This document shows, piece by piece, positions 35,031 through 45,900 of a DNA stretch of 64,000 bases. Under the pieces are notes generated by a model, which was not told the origin of the DNA, made no database searches, and was given only the letters and a program-made list of their open reading frames with translations. How positions within the stretch are numbered: position 1 is the stretch's first letter; every line of letters starts with the position of its first letter. Origin of the DNA: Metaphire vulgaris (taxonomy: Eukaryota > Annelida > Clitellata > Crassiclitellata > Megascolecidae); assembly GCA_018105865.1 (NCBI GenBank), contig CM030833.1, forward strand, positions 16,627,381-16,691,380, written 5' to 3'. The position numbers were made by a program, and so were the translations under genes.

Positions 35031-36279
35031 GTGTCTCTCGCAACCTGAAGTCTACCAGTTTGAGGAGAATTCTGCGCTTCCTGAAGACATTCCGTTCCGG
35101 TCTTTCTTCATCTCGAGAACTCCGTCTAGTCCCGTTTTGCACAGCCTCGGCGTCCCCGAACCTCGAGGAATGTTTCGCACGCCTCAGTCGACGCCTCACG
35201 CCTCGCCAGCCAAGCATTCGCCTCGTCAGACCTTCTTCGACGACCTGCTGTTCAGATTCCCAGACGAAAAGGACACGACAAATGGCCTGTCGTTTGAACC
35301 TATCGCAAACGACTCGCCTTTTCAGCCATCGCCTCTCGCCTCGCCATGCAAACACCTTTCCATCGAAACTGTCACCAGTGATTTGGCTTCGAGGCAGTCT
35401 TGTCAGCCGACGACGCCACTTGGTTCGCCGCGCCAAATTAGCTGGCCTCGTCATCAAACGATCTCCAGAGACTTTCCATCTACGCATAATATTTCAAGTT
35501 GCATTCGGCAACCAGGGTCATCAACACGCACCCACAGGCGTAAGTCCACGGACGACTGCTCGTCGTGTGTCACGCAAAACTCTGAAAATGTGATTCGCGG
35601 CGTTGGATCGAAATTATGCAACGCAGTGCATAGTCTAGTAGACGAACGAATTCCCGAAAGTCTCAACGAGACCACGAAGACGACAGAACAGAGCCTGTAT
35701 TGTTCTTCAGCTTCTCGCAAAATGACGCGGTCATTTTCAGAGAATATGTACACGGCGTACTTCGGACAAATTCCTGAGATTCGTGTGAACGGCTTGCCCT
35801 TCGACTATGAAACAGAGGAACGGAACAGGTTCCTGTCGTCAGGAAACGACCTTCCCGATGACCCGACGGCCGTTGCCTCACTGCGATCGCCGTCGCCCAG
35901 TACCTGGCCGTTGTGCACTTGTAAGGAATCGGCGCGCTGCGCCCTTTCTCCAGACACCGTAGACAGCCCTTGGACTGAGCATGCCGACGATCGCAAACGC
36001 GGCCTAAGAGAATCCGAAAGAATAATCAACAGAGAGTCGTCCGGCCATCATTCGGTATTCTCCAATTATTCGGTTTCATTTGCCGACAGCAGTCATACTG
36101 AGATGCTGTCAAAGGAGGAACTACAGCGCTTCAGACATAATTCGCGGCTCGTTCTGTATTTTCACTCCGTCGGGATTAGTCCGACGGTCGATGCTCCCCC
36201 CTGGACTAACGGTAGAACGGACGACGACGGACTATGTGAATTTATGAACGGATATAGTGATGGCGACCAAAACATCTAA
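35031..36279 (+). CDS. GUCY1A: Soluble guanylate cyclase alpha-like subunit, terminal exon: end of cyclase domain plus long Ser/Pro-rich tail
   Basis: 1249 nt from acceptor TGTTCACAG to a TAA stop. The first base completes the codon left by the previous exon. The first ~30 residues (CLSQPEVYQFEENS, then LPEDIPFRSFFIS) match the closing strand of the alpha-type cyclase domain. The next ~385 residues have no domain I recognise: rich in Ser, Thr, Pro with many SP/TP pairs (SPVLHS, TPQSTPHASPAKHSP), charged, no membrane segment, last residues SDGDQNI. Vertebrate alpha subunits end only a few dozen residues after the cyclase domain, so the tail is unusual. The frame is open without a break to the stop and an AATAAA follows 133 bp later, which supports a real terminal exon. 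The tail could instead come from retention of a downstream exon in one isoform. Confidence 0.78.
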
Positions 36280-36411
36280 ATGTATTATTCTGTTCTGTTC
36301 TAGGATAATCGTTGAAAGACGTCGGGGAAATATTTAAAACAATGCAGAACATTATTATTTTCAAGAATAACGTCTTGTCATGCCCGGTTACTATAATGAA
36401 ATAATCAATTC

Positions 36412-36417
36412 AATAAA
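36412..36417 (+). terminator. Polyadenylation signal of the cyclase gene
   Basis: AATAAA lies 133 bp after the TAA of the terminal exon in AT-rich sequence, before the next MITE at 36525. It is the first canonical hexamer after the stop. Confidence 0.5.
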
Positions 36418-36524
36418 CTGTTCAAATTTGTGCCATTTTAGGCGAAGCTTTAATTAGACATTAATAGAGTATAGAAATGACTTCCATCACAACAATCCTG
36501 CATTCAATTCATATCAGTCTTCTC

Positions 36525-36712
36525 CAGGGGCGTAGCCAGGAATTTTATTTGGGAGGGTATAAATATTTGGGGGTATAAACCTTAACTATAATACCACATA
36601 AACCATATAAACTACATATAACCACATATAAATCACAAAACAACTTTAGGATAGACTGATTTTGGGGGTGGTATATATGTCGATATAACACCCGTCGCTA
36701 CGTACGCCCCTG
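36525..36712. mobile_element. hAT-type MITE, CAGGGGCGTAGCCAGG family
   Basis: 188 bp, ends CAGGGGCGTAGCCAGG and GCTACGTACGCCCCTG, perfect duplications GTCTTCTC (36517-36524, 36713-36720). Confidence 0.87.
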
Positions 36713-36899
36713 GTCTTCTCTTTCTAATGATGCTTTCAAACTCTCAATGGACGTCTATTTTCATTAGCGAATTTAGCGTAGCCACAAGGGACACAGAGGA
36801 GATGCTTCTATTTGGGTGGAGACCAGTCGTGAGATCTGTTGTACAAAACTGATGAGAAAGTTTTCGGGAGCGAGCGAGAGGTAAAATGCTTGTCAAAAT

Positions 36900-37066
36900 C
36901 AGGGCGCGATTGCGGGGAGAAGGGGGAATCTTCCCCCCACTGCCCAACTGCATCCCCCTTACTGCTACATCCTCCACCACTACATCCCCCACTGCTACAG
37001 TTTCGAACAACTACATCCCCCAAGCTCGACATATCCCCACTGCTCCAGGTCACAAATCGCACCCTG
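36900..37066. mobile_element. hAT-type MITE, CAGGGTACGATTTG family, inverted copy
   Basis: 167 bp, CAGGGCGCGATTG to CACAAATCGCACCCTG, flanks GTCAAAAT/GTAAAGAT (6 of 8). Reverse-complement relative of 1945-2084. Confidence 0.75.
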
Positions 37067-38236
37067 GTAAAGATAATCGATAAAATGAGTTGTAGGCCTA
37101 ATGCAGCTTTTGACCACCCCATTATAAATCCAAATTAAATTCTATAAATTATGCAGTAGGACTCACAGTTGAACAGTCTAGTATTGTTCAAGAGCTCATC
37201 CCCAGAAGGGTCTGGGGACGACGCTCACGATGATCCATTAGAACTCTCTACTCTGACTAAATTGCATGTGGGTGTCTGCTTTTATTTAGGCCTGTTGGCC
37301 TAGTGCTCCTCTATTTTGGAACAATGGTTACGCCGAAGATAGCCTAAGCAATGGAAGTTGCAACCCTTATTCTCGGGTCCTTTCTGAGGTCAGAGGAGGC
37401 ATGACCAATAACAAATATTAGCTTCCCAGTCCCCTATCTCTTAATATGAATCAGTCGGGTATTTTAGCAGGTATCAAGGCAAACAGAGTCAGATACGTAT
37501 TAGAGAGTAGGTCTAATTAGAATTTAGATGATTGAGCGCTTATTAGAAATACTGACTTACAGTAGGCCTACTTTAAAGTATTCCATACACTAATTTTAAT
37601 GTATTTAGGTCTATCATTTTGTGACCCTTTTTATTTTTTAACAGAGGCCCGGGAAAGTGGCCCGCCTGCCCCTCTCTGATAGGGCCTGCCTGTTCTGGAC
37701 TAGAACCATCACTACAAGGTCTTTTATATCGTCAAATCTGAATCGAAATATCCACATTGACTTTTAATCACATTTCGAGAATTTTCGTCATCAGTTGTTT
37801 TTATAAGCACAAACAATTTTGTCCTATGATCGGTTTCATGCATACAAGTCCTGGTGGTTGTGCCTGTCTAGTAGGGCCTATCTATATAGGTCTAATTTGG
37901 ATTATTTAAAGCCTATGCATTGCCCACCCCTTCGGGAAAATGTGCGAAATCTTTTATTTCCACTGTAATGACATCACTGCGAGGTCTTTTGCGATCCTGT
38001 CGTGAAATTCCAACAATTTACTTGCGCGAGTAAAGGCGTATAATATTATGATCGTTTTTGGAAATTTGCGTCTGTAAGAAGCACAGCAACAGACCAATTA
38101 AAGCCGCAGAAGTCATCCATCCGTACTCAAAAAGGCATATTTTCAAGCCCCGTTTGCACACCGTACGTAGGCCTACACAAAATCTCCTAAATCCAACCCT
38201 CTCCCCCTTCAGTGCGCTCGTACTATATGGATGGCC
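37067..38236. other. No gene seen
   Basis: Intergenic between the cyclase 3' end and the next MITE, with three TAGGCCTA. Near 37195 an AGGGTCTGGGGACGACGCTC repeat of the short dispersed type. Confidence 0.4.
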
Positions 38237-38404
38237 CAGGGGCGTAGCCAGGAATTTGATTTAGGGGTATAATGTGATTTTGGGGAGGTATAAATCATAA
38301 AAAACTTCGAAAATCTTTAAAAACACATTGAACATTTTAAGGTAGTCTGAGACTTGGGGGTATATACCGTATATACCGATATACCCCCCGTCGCTACGGC
38401 TCTG
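38237..38404. mobile_element. hAT-type MITE, CAGGGGCGTAGCCAGG family
   Basis: 168 bp, flanks GGATGGCC/GGATGGAC (7 of 8); same family as 36525-36712. Confidence 0.82.
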
Positions 38405-39149
38405 GGATGGACTCTTTTTTGCGACTTGGAAGACATCGTGCAACGCAGATTTATGCAAATGGCTGTCATGTGCAGATGAGTCGTGAGTTGAAAGAGGAAA
38501 CAATGACCGCCAGCGTCCGCAAACTTCTTAATTAGGATGACAAATGCAGACAGTCCTGGTGGTTGTATGTTTTGTGCCGAGTGACACTCAGACTAGTAGA
38601 TCGAAATGCAGTGCTGATCATAGGCACTAGGCCTATAGCGAAACTATCCAAAGGCGGCTCCATATGAGGCCCGTGCCCACCCCCACCCCATTAAATGCCT
38701 GGTCTCCTATACTTTAGTGCAGTCGCTCTAAGCTAGTCCAGGTTTATGAAAAAGTGGCGTAGCGTGCACGTTTGCCGCCTCTGGCTCATGGCTAATCCGC
38801 CGCCCCAAATTCATTCCTATCAGATGGCTCATGTCGTCGCTCCAAAAATGTTTACATGTTTAAAAATTTGCTGCCCCTCTAGAAATTTACCGAATTTACA
38901 GCCCTCACTGAAAATCCTCTGACAAGCAAAAAAGGTCGTCGCGTCCAAATTTTGCCGCCTTCACAACAAAAAAACAAAAAATTCCCTGACAAGTGACAAG
39001 CAAAAAAATGGTCGTCGCTTCCAGTGGCGGTTCCAGGAATTCTTGGTGGGGTGGGGGTGAACATTTTTTGATGTTGGATTTTTTTATGTTGAAAAAGGGT
39101 TAGGGGCCTATTGTGGTGTCTGGAACCAAAGCTTGCTTGGGATTGTCAA
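38405..39149. other. Repeat-rich stretch without a gene
   Basis: 38655-38760 is a decayed CAGTGGCGGCTC-type copy. 38880-39018 has two GACAAGCAAAAAA(T)GGTCGTC modules. ~39020 starts a CAGTGGCGGTTCCAGG element whose right end is unclear. Confidence 0.45.
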
Positions 39150-39700
39150 CTTTTAAGCTGTCAGAATTAGTTCAATTAGGCCTAAGCGAAATTCTGTATC
39201 GGAAGGATTACGAGCAAGGACGTTAGACGACATCCATGCAGCGATAGATGAGAAAGCCGAGCTTAGTGATTGCCTGATTGAGATGGTAAATGAAGAAGGT
39301 GAAAAGAAAAAGAATAACTGGGCAGTGGCATAGCCAAGGGAGGAGGTTGGGATTAAAACCCCCCTTGGCTGCAGAAAAAAATTTTAAGAGTTTCTATGCA
39401 TTTTTAAAAATTTTGGGACGCAATTTTAGGGGTCAAACCCCCTTGGCTACTTGGGTATAGAAAGTAGCGCAGTGTAAGAGGTGACGACCTTCTTTTTGCT
39501 AGTCAGCACCTGAGAGGCTGAGCCCTTGGAAGAGAAAAATAGTAAAGATGACGAGATGATGACCTTCTTTTGCTTTTTGCAAAACCCCCTCTTCCGGAAA
39601 TCCTGGCTACGCCACTGTAGTTGGGTGTTGTCGGCATAGAGTTGGTAATTTAAAATGAGGGAGTTGATTAAGGATGATAGTGGTTAATTGTAGCCCCAAA
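39150..39700 (-). pseudogene. CR1/L2-like retrotransposon remnant, minus strand, split by a MITE
   Basis: On the minus strand 39700-39618 reads LINSLILNYQLYADNTQ, the reverse transcriptase YADDTQ block, and 39322-39150 continues SFSPSSFTISI, FSSIAAWMSSNVLARNPSDT, the stretch between YADD and the NPSKTEF block. A MITE with imperfect 8-bp duplication sits between. On the plus strand the same DNA reads as an attractive open frame, which is misleading. Confidence 0.68.
39323..39617. mobile_element. hAT-type MITE, CAGTGGCGTAGCC family, inside a CR1 remnant
   Basis: 295 bp, ends CAGTGGCATAGCCAAGG and TCCTGGCTACGCCACTG, flanks TAACTGGG/TAGTTGGG (6 of 8). Two GACC-TTC-TTTTTGC modules at 39483 and ~39558. 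Confidence 0.78.
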
Positions 39701-42670
39701 TATATCTGCTGCAGCCTAAAATTAAATTGCTTAATGCTTAATCAAATAACATAATCAGACATATAAAAGGAATGATGTGCAAGGTCCTTATTCAGTAACG
39801 CATCAACAAAATAATTTCAAAATATCACAAAACTGTCAGAAGACTCAACACATGAAGCAGTCAATTAAGTTTGCTAAACTGCATCAAAAATATAAATACC
39901 ATGAATCAATATAAGTTGCAATTGTTTCAATTATATATGTTTGGTTTCTTATAATACAAATAATCTAATGATTGTTTCAACCTTATTCTAACAAACGTTT
40001 TCAAAAACTGGCAAACAAAACTAATATTTTCTATTTGCTCAGTTGTGCCACCCATTAGCATCTTAACAAAGTTATATACTGTATGTGCAAATAATACAGT
40101 TCAAAAATTGAAATAATGGAATGAATGACTGAAAATATAAATTCTCAACTGTTTCTCTACAGTTGCTCATTGGGGCTTCAATGCATTTAAGCATAATTGA
40201 AAATCAGAATGACAAAGCATAGAAAAGATTATCTCCTAAATATACACACAGCATGCCAAAATCAATTGCTAAGGCACAGCTTTAGAATCACAGAAAAGAT
40301 CAAACTGTACCGTTTTACTATACAGTCTATACCAAATGTAGTCGGTCCTCAGCAAAACTAGAAATTTTAGAATTCATCAACATGGTCTAAAATTACAAAT
40401 ATCACAAAAGCATAAACACATCCATTTGTCAAAAATATCAAAACATATTAGGTCGGCGCAAGATGGCAGTTATATCCAAAAGCTAGCAACAGCAAGGGTT
40501 AATATGTACAAAATTAGTTCAAATAAAATGTAAATCCATACCTATGGTAGAGATAGCACTGGAATTGCAACTTAAAAATTATTGTTGGAAAACACAACTC
40601 AATTAACCGATGAAGCACCATCCTTATTTGATCATAACTAAACCAAATTACAATTAGGCATTTTAGCCGTTGCACCATCAGAATAACTCCTACTGACAAA
40701 AACGAAATTATTAAATGAATAATATATTACATTATAAAAATATACAAGATACAATACACTCATTTGAATAACTTCAGCTGATGAACTGCAACTATTAAAT
40801 GAATAATTATATCATTAAAATATACAGGACTTGGACGTAAATGCATATAAGTGAATAACTAAGGCAATTTCAAGCAGAATTTACAGTTACCGTTCACAGT
40901 AGTGTTTTAATACAAAATTAATACAATTCATAATTACATTGGAATTCACTTCACTACATTCAAATCCATAACACTAAGCAGTACTTTCATGCATGGTCTT
41001 ACTTATCAGGGTTTTAATATTGCTGATTGTCACTACAGCAAAAAAAAAAAAAAAAGAAATTCAAAGTCAGTTTTATTATAAGCTAGCTTTAGCTATATTA
41101 CTACTAGGGGCTTTCCATCATGATCACTAGAAATTTATTTCAGGATTTTAGCAACTGCTTTTCAAAACTTTTCAAAGTGTAGACAAATATGAACCATTGA
41201 GACATGAAACTGAGATAATTTAGTGGTCGCTGTTATTGAAGTAAGCCTGTGCAATTTCTGACATGATCGTTAGAAATTACCAAAAATTCAAATAAACTGA
41301 TCCAATATAAATCACACCCCTTTTTACCAGATCATGGACAGAGAAAAAACTAACCAAGAAATCCTGGTAAGGGCAAATACACAACGAAAACAGATTCAAA
41401 CTATAAGGAAAAGGCAACTTGAATTCGTTGGACACATAATAAGGAAAAGGATCTGGAAAACCTAGTTACAACTGTAAAGGTGGAGAGAAAAAGAGCAGAA
41501 GGGAAGCAAAGAATGACTTTTATCAAAAACTTGCTATGTGACATGTAAAATATAACATCAGCAGTGGAGCTAATACAATCTACAAATGACAGGGAGGTGA
41601 CATGATCGTAAAATATATACATCAAAGAAGTGGAGCAATAAAAAATAGAAAGACTTCCCTGTGGCTACAAAAAAACAGGGAGGCATTTTTCTTCAAGAGG
41701 TTTAACATGGTAGTTTAGAATGTAGTTATTTATAGGATTTGCAACGTAAAGAAATGCTTATTATTTGCCTCATGGCCCTCATTTAACCAAAGCAGAACAT
41801 TAGATACAGTTACATATCAATTTTTCGGATATTCAAGCGTTTTCAAATCTAGTATAACAGAAGTTACAGAACAGAAAACTATTTTGAAATAAAGACTTCA
41901 CTAGAGTTTATCCACTGTGGACAACATCTTAACTATAACTGCAATAAGAAAATAATTATATTAACAAATAACGAGTATTTTAATGAAATTCTTTGGTTAT
42001 TCTTTTTTATCTATTCTATTCTTTGTTTAGTTATTCTATATTGGCATTGTTATTTCAATGCATTTAACTGCATTGTAAACAATCCTGTAAGTTACCAATG
42101 CTATGTAATTCTTACTTCATTTACTAATTTTTAATCAGTACTCTCCCTCAAAACATATACCATGTGCATGCCATCTTTATTAATTTCATTTACAAAGTAA
42201 TTTTTGCGTAGCAACAAATTAATAATACACCAAAAGGCAGTTTAGGTGATATAAGCAAACTTAAACTGAATTTTTTCAACTCCTGCATAATCCAAGTAAA
42301 ACATATTTGAAACCAGAAACAAACCAGACAATATGCAAAACCAATGAATCCATGATAATATATTTCAAATGAAACAATCACCTAAATATCAAAATTACAA
42401 GACAAATATGGATATAATGTATGTGCAGGTGCATATAGTATAAATATATACATATACAGAAACAGATATGCATATATTTACTAAACTCCACCTATAATTA
42501 TTTCTTATCTCCCGAGATCAAATTAATTGACCTGATGACGATAGTGCATACAAGAGCTGAAATCATATCACAACGTTAACTGATCATCAAAAGTTAATAA
42601 GAATTGCAGAAACTCTATTAAATATTTACCAACAAAATATTGCCAAACTACTCATCAAATTCAGCTTCTC
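39701..42670. other. No coding exon seen; downstream of the SH3D19-like gene
   Basis: AT-rich sequence that must include the 3' UTR of the minus-strand gene next to 42671. No MITE of the left-hand families was seen. Confidence 0.4.
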
Positions 42671-42963
42671 TTACTCAGAAAGCTTGACAAAAGCTGACGG
42701 AAATATGCCAGATCTATCATTAACTTTTCCCTCCATCCAGTCTTCGTTCACAGTTCGTATGATTTCTATAATGTCACCAATATGAAATGTGAGGTCATCA
42801 GAGGTTTCTCCAGAGAAATCGTACACAGCAATAGCAGTTTTGGCTGCTTTTGAAGACATTTCTGGGCTGATAACGTGCGCCACAGTGTCTGGCTTAGATG
42901 CTTTAATCAATTCAACTGACGGTACCTGATCAACTTGCAGACACTGTGAATCAGGCAAATTAT
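42671..42963 (-). CDS. SH3D19: SH3D19-like terminal exon, SH3 domain D
   Basis: 293 nt, acceptor TTATGTTAG, ends at a TAA. After a ~45-residue linker it encodes TAIAVYDFSGETSDDLTFHI, IIEIIRTVNEDWMEGK and SGIFPSAFVKL, then stops at SE. A C-terminal SH3 ending a few residues before the stop is the arrangement in SH3D19. The 3' UTR must extend to lower coordinates; several TTTATT (AATAAA on this strand) lie in 42.1-42.2 kb. Confidence 0.83.
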
Positions 42964-45900
42964 CTAACATAATAAAAAGCATAATCATCACTTTCAATTC
43001 ATCAACATATTACAATGACTCAAATATAATCAATATCAAATATAATTACAGTGATGACCACCATGTTGTAAAAGGGTTCCTCCTGCTTATAAATTTGGTC
43101 AATGAAAGGAGGCTCCACAGTTTTACACAATACAAGAAAATTAGCAGCCCTTCACTGACAAGCGGTTGGAAGTGTAGTCAAATACCTTTACCAGTAATTT
43201 CTTTAGATGAAATTACTGGTAAATTTGCCACATCACTGCCAAATTTGAAATTCCCACATTCATGACACAATAGTTCTTTATTTTTTTATGTCTATCATGA
43301 ATTCAGGCACTAAAACACGACAGAACAGTGAGCATTGCATCATATAAACTACGTCCATCAAAATCACTATGCATTTGCTTCAGACACAGACAATTTTTCT
43401 TCAGAGTTTTAACTGCATTTTCTCAGAAACTGATATTGAGTTAGCAACGTACCATGCTTTCATTCACAACAACTCATACACTGCTCATAACAGCCTGTAA
43501 CATAAAAATGTAATTTAGTCCATTCATGGACATCAACCTACCATGACAAACTATATCCCTCATAATTTGGACAAATGAAGAAGGAAAGATGCCTGTCTTA
43601 TCATGAATTTGGCCTTTAAGCCAATCATCATTGATTTTATCCAAAAGAATGATTTTGTCTCCAGCAGAAAAACTGAGATCATCAAAATTCTGAGCCGGAA
43701 AGTCATAGAGAGCAATGCAATGAGGTCTTTCTTCAATCTATAACAATAAAAACACAAGAAATGCACAGCAGTCACATCAAATAGCTGCTACAATTAAACG
43801 TCTCTATACTTAAAACCATCAATCACAAAATAAAATTCAAACAGTTATCATGTGGATCAATGTTTAGAAAGAAAATTAAACTATCTAGTAAATATACTGC
43901 ATAAAATTCTGCTTAATGTTTAATGTTTACAAGGTTGTCTTACCAAAAGATTAAGTTCACCCGGCAGCTGATTTGGAAAATCTTTTAGTACAGGTGACTG
44001 ATCTTCAACAACAAAACAGACAGAATTAACCAAAGTTCTAAAGCTCAATCAATCAAGGGGCAAAAATCATTCCAGAAAGTTCATTTCATAACAAACTCCC
44101 CTACTCATCAAACATTGCAAATTTCTCAGCTTTCCTGGAATTTTACCTAAATCTCCAAAAATGCAGGTATTGAAAGGCAGGTATTGAGAGCATACACATG
44201 TCATCATGATCATATCCCAGTGTTTTATGCACCATCAATCAAGGATAAAGCCCCTGACCATGGCTAAGGTATGCTATCATCATGAACAAACCACGGAAAA
44301 ACTGGTTATTCGAGGTGCATAGCACATACCAGTAATGAGATTGTAATCCTCATTTACATGCACTATCAATCAAGAATAAATTTTAATCAATAAAGAACCA
44401 CCAGTCTGATTATTTTATATATTATTTACAGCAAGGCCACCATTCATCTTTACTTTTCTACACTTCAAAAAAAATTTCAATAGGTACAATGTTAGCATGT
44501 CTTACAATGTTAGCATGTCTTATATTGATAATTTGGGTCCAAGGTCATAATTCAATGTGTAAGAAACCACACAAAAGCATCTATAAAATGAGAAACTACA
44601 ATAACATATTACACTATAGCATATAAAATGGTGATTTATTTCAAGGCAGTCACATTTAAGTAGAATTTTTGAATACAGTAGCTATTAAATTTATTGTAAT
44701 ATCTGTTTTGAAAAATCATCCCCAATTCTGATTGAATGCATCAAATTATTACATTAAATTTTCCAATTCTGTAAAAAGTTGAAATTCATCCTACTACAGT
44801 GTATGCTCATTCATATGTGGCAGAATTATCACATTAAATTAAGCTTAAAATATTAACAATGCATCACAAAGATGAAGATTCTTCCTGACAAAAATTCACC
44901 TGATTTTAATGAAGATGCAACAAATTTCTCTTCAACAACTGGCAGATCTTCAATAATTTCTACAAAAGATACTGGAAAAATTCCCTTCCTTTGGCTTAAT
45001 TCTCCTTTATCCATTCCTCTCCAATCCTTTCCAAAATTTGGATAATGTCACCTTCAACAAATGCCAGATCTGATGGATCTTCTCCATTATAGTCAAACCT
45101 TGCCAGACAACGCGGGCCACTTCCAGGCAATGGTGCAGTCAAACCATATTCAAATTTGGATTTGGAATCCAATGCAGGAACCTACAACATTCAAACTAAA
45201 AACTCACAAAAACCCTCCTTTATTATGAGAGAAAATCATTCCCAAAATCTGCCAAATGCTCCAAAGCACTTCCCAGATATTTCTGAAAGATCAAATCTTA
45301 CTGTACTCTAAGAATTCACATAACCATAACCTTTATTATTAATAAATAGCTGTCACTTCCAAAATTTCAAAACTACTGAAGTGAACATATTGAAGGACAG
45401 GCCAGTCTGCAGGTCAAGAAATTCTGATACCTTAATTTTTAAGTACTACTAAGCTGTCTAACAGAAGCCCATATTAAAACCTTCCACTCAATGTTACCGC
45501 TTGTATATCAGTCAAATCATGTGGAGGCTGCTGAATTATATCGACAAAAGTAGCAGGAAACATTCCGGATGCTTGTGCTGTTCTTCCGTATAACCAGTCA
45601 GAATTGATCCACTTCTCAAGTACAATCACTTCACCAGCCTATGAATGAAAAGATCGTTGCAACAAGCCGAGCGAAATATGCTACTCAATTGTGATAAGCA
45701 GTGATTGTCATGGATTGTTAATCAAAAGTTATTGCCACAGAAACTTCAGTATAGCAAACCCTTTGCCTAATACTTGGCATTGTGTGACAGGTTCTTATTA
45801 GAACATCAAAGTTAAGCATTGTTAATAGAATGGGTGACTATCCTGGGATCAAGTCATGATGTTTGTGACAAACCTAATCATTCATCACCTAGGCATAGAT

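Noticed and set aside
34942..35593. Long open frames on the minus strand (34942-35487) and in another plus frame (34997-35593)
   Set aside because: They overlap the cyclase terminal exon, which is open to a stop, joins the upstream exons in phase and starts with the end of the cyclase domain.
39182..39330. Plus-strand frame reading RTLDDIHAAIDEKAELSDCL, which looks like a protein exon
   Set aside because: The minus strand reads the FSSIAAWMSSNVLARNPS block of a CR1 reverse transcriptase that continues, after removal of a MITE, into YADNTQ. The plus frame is its shadow.
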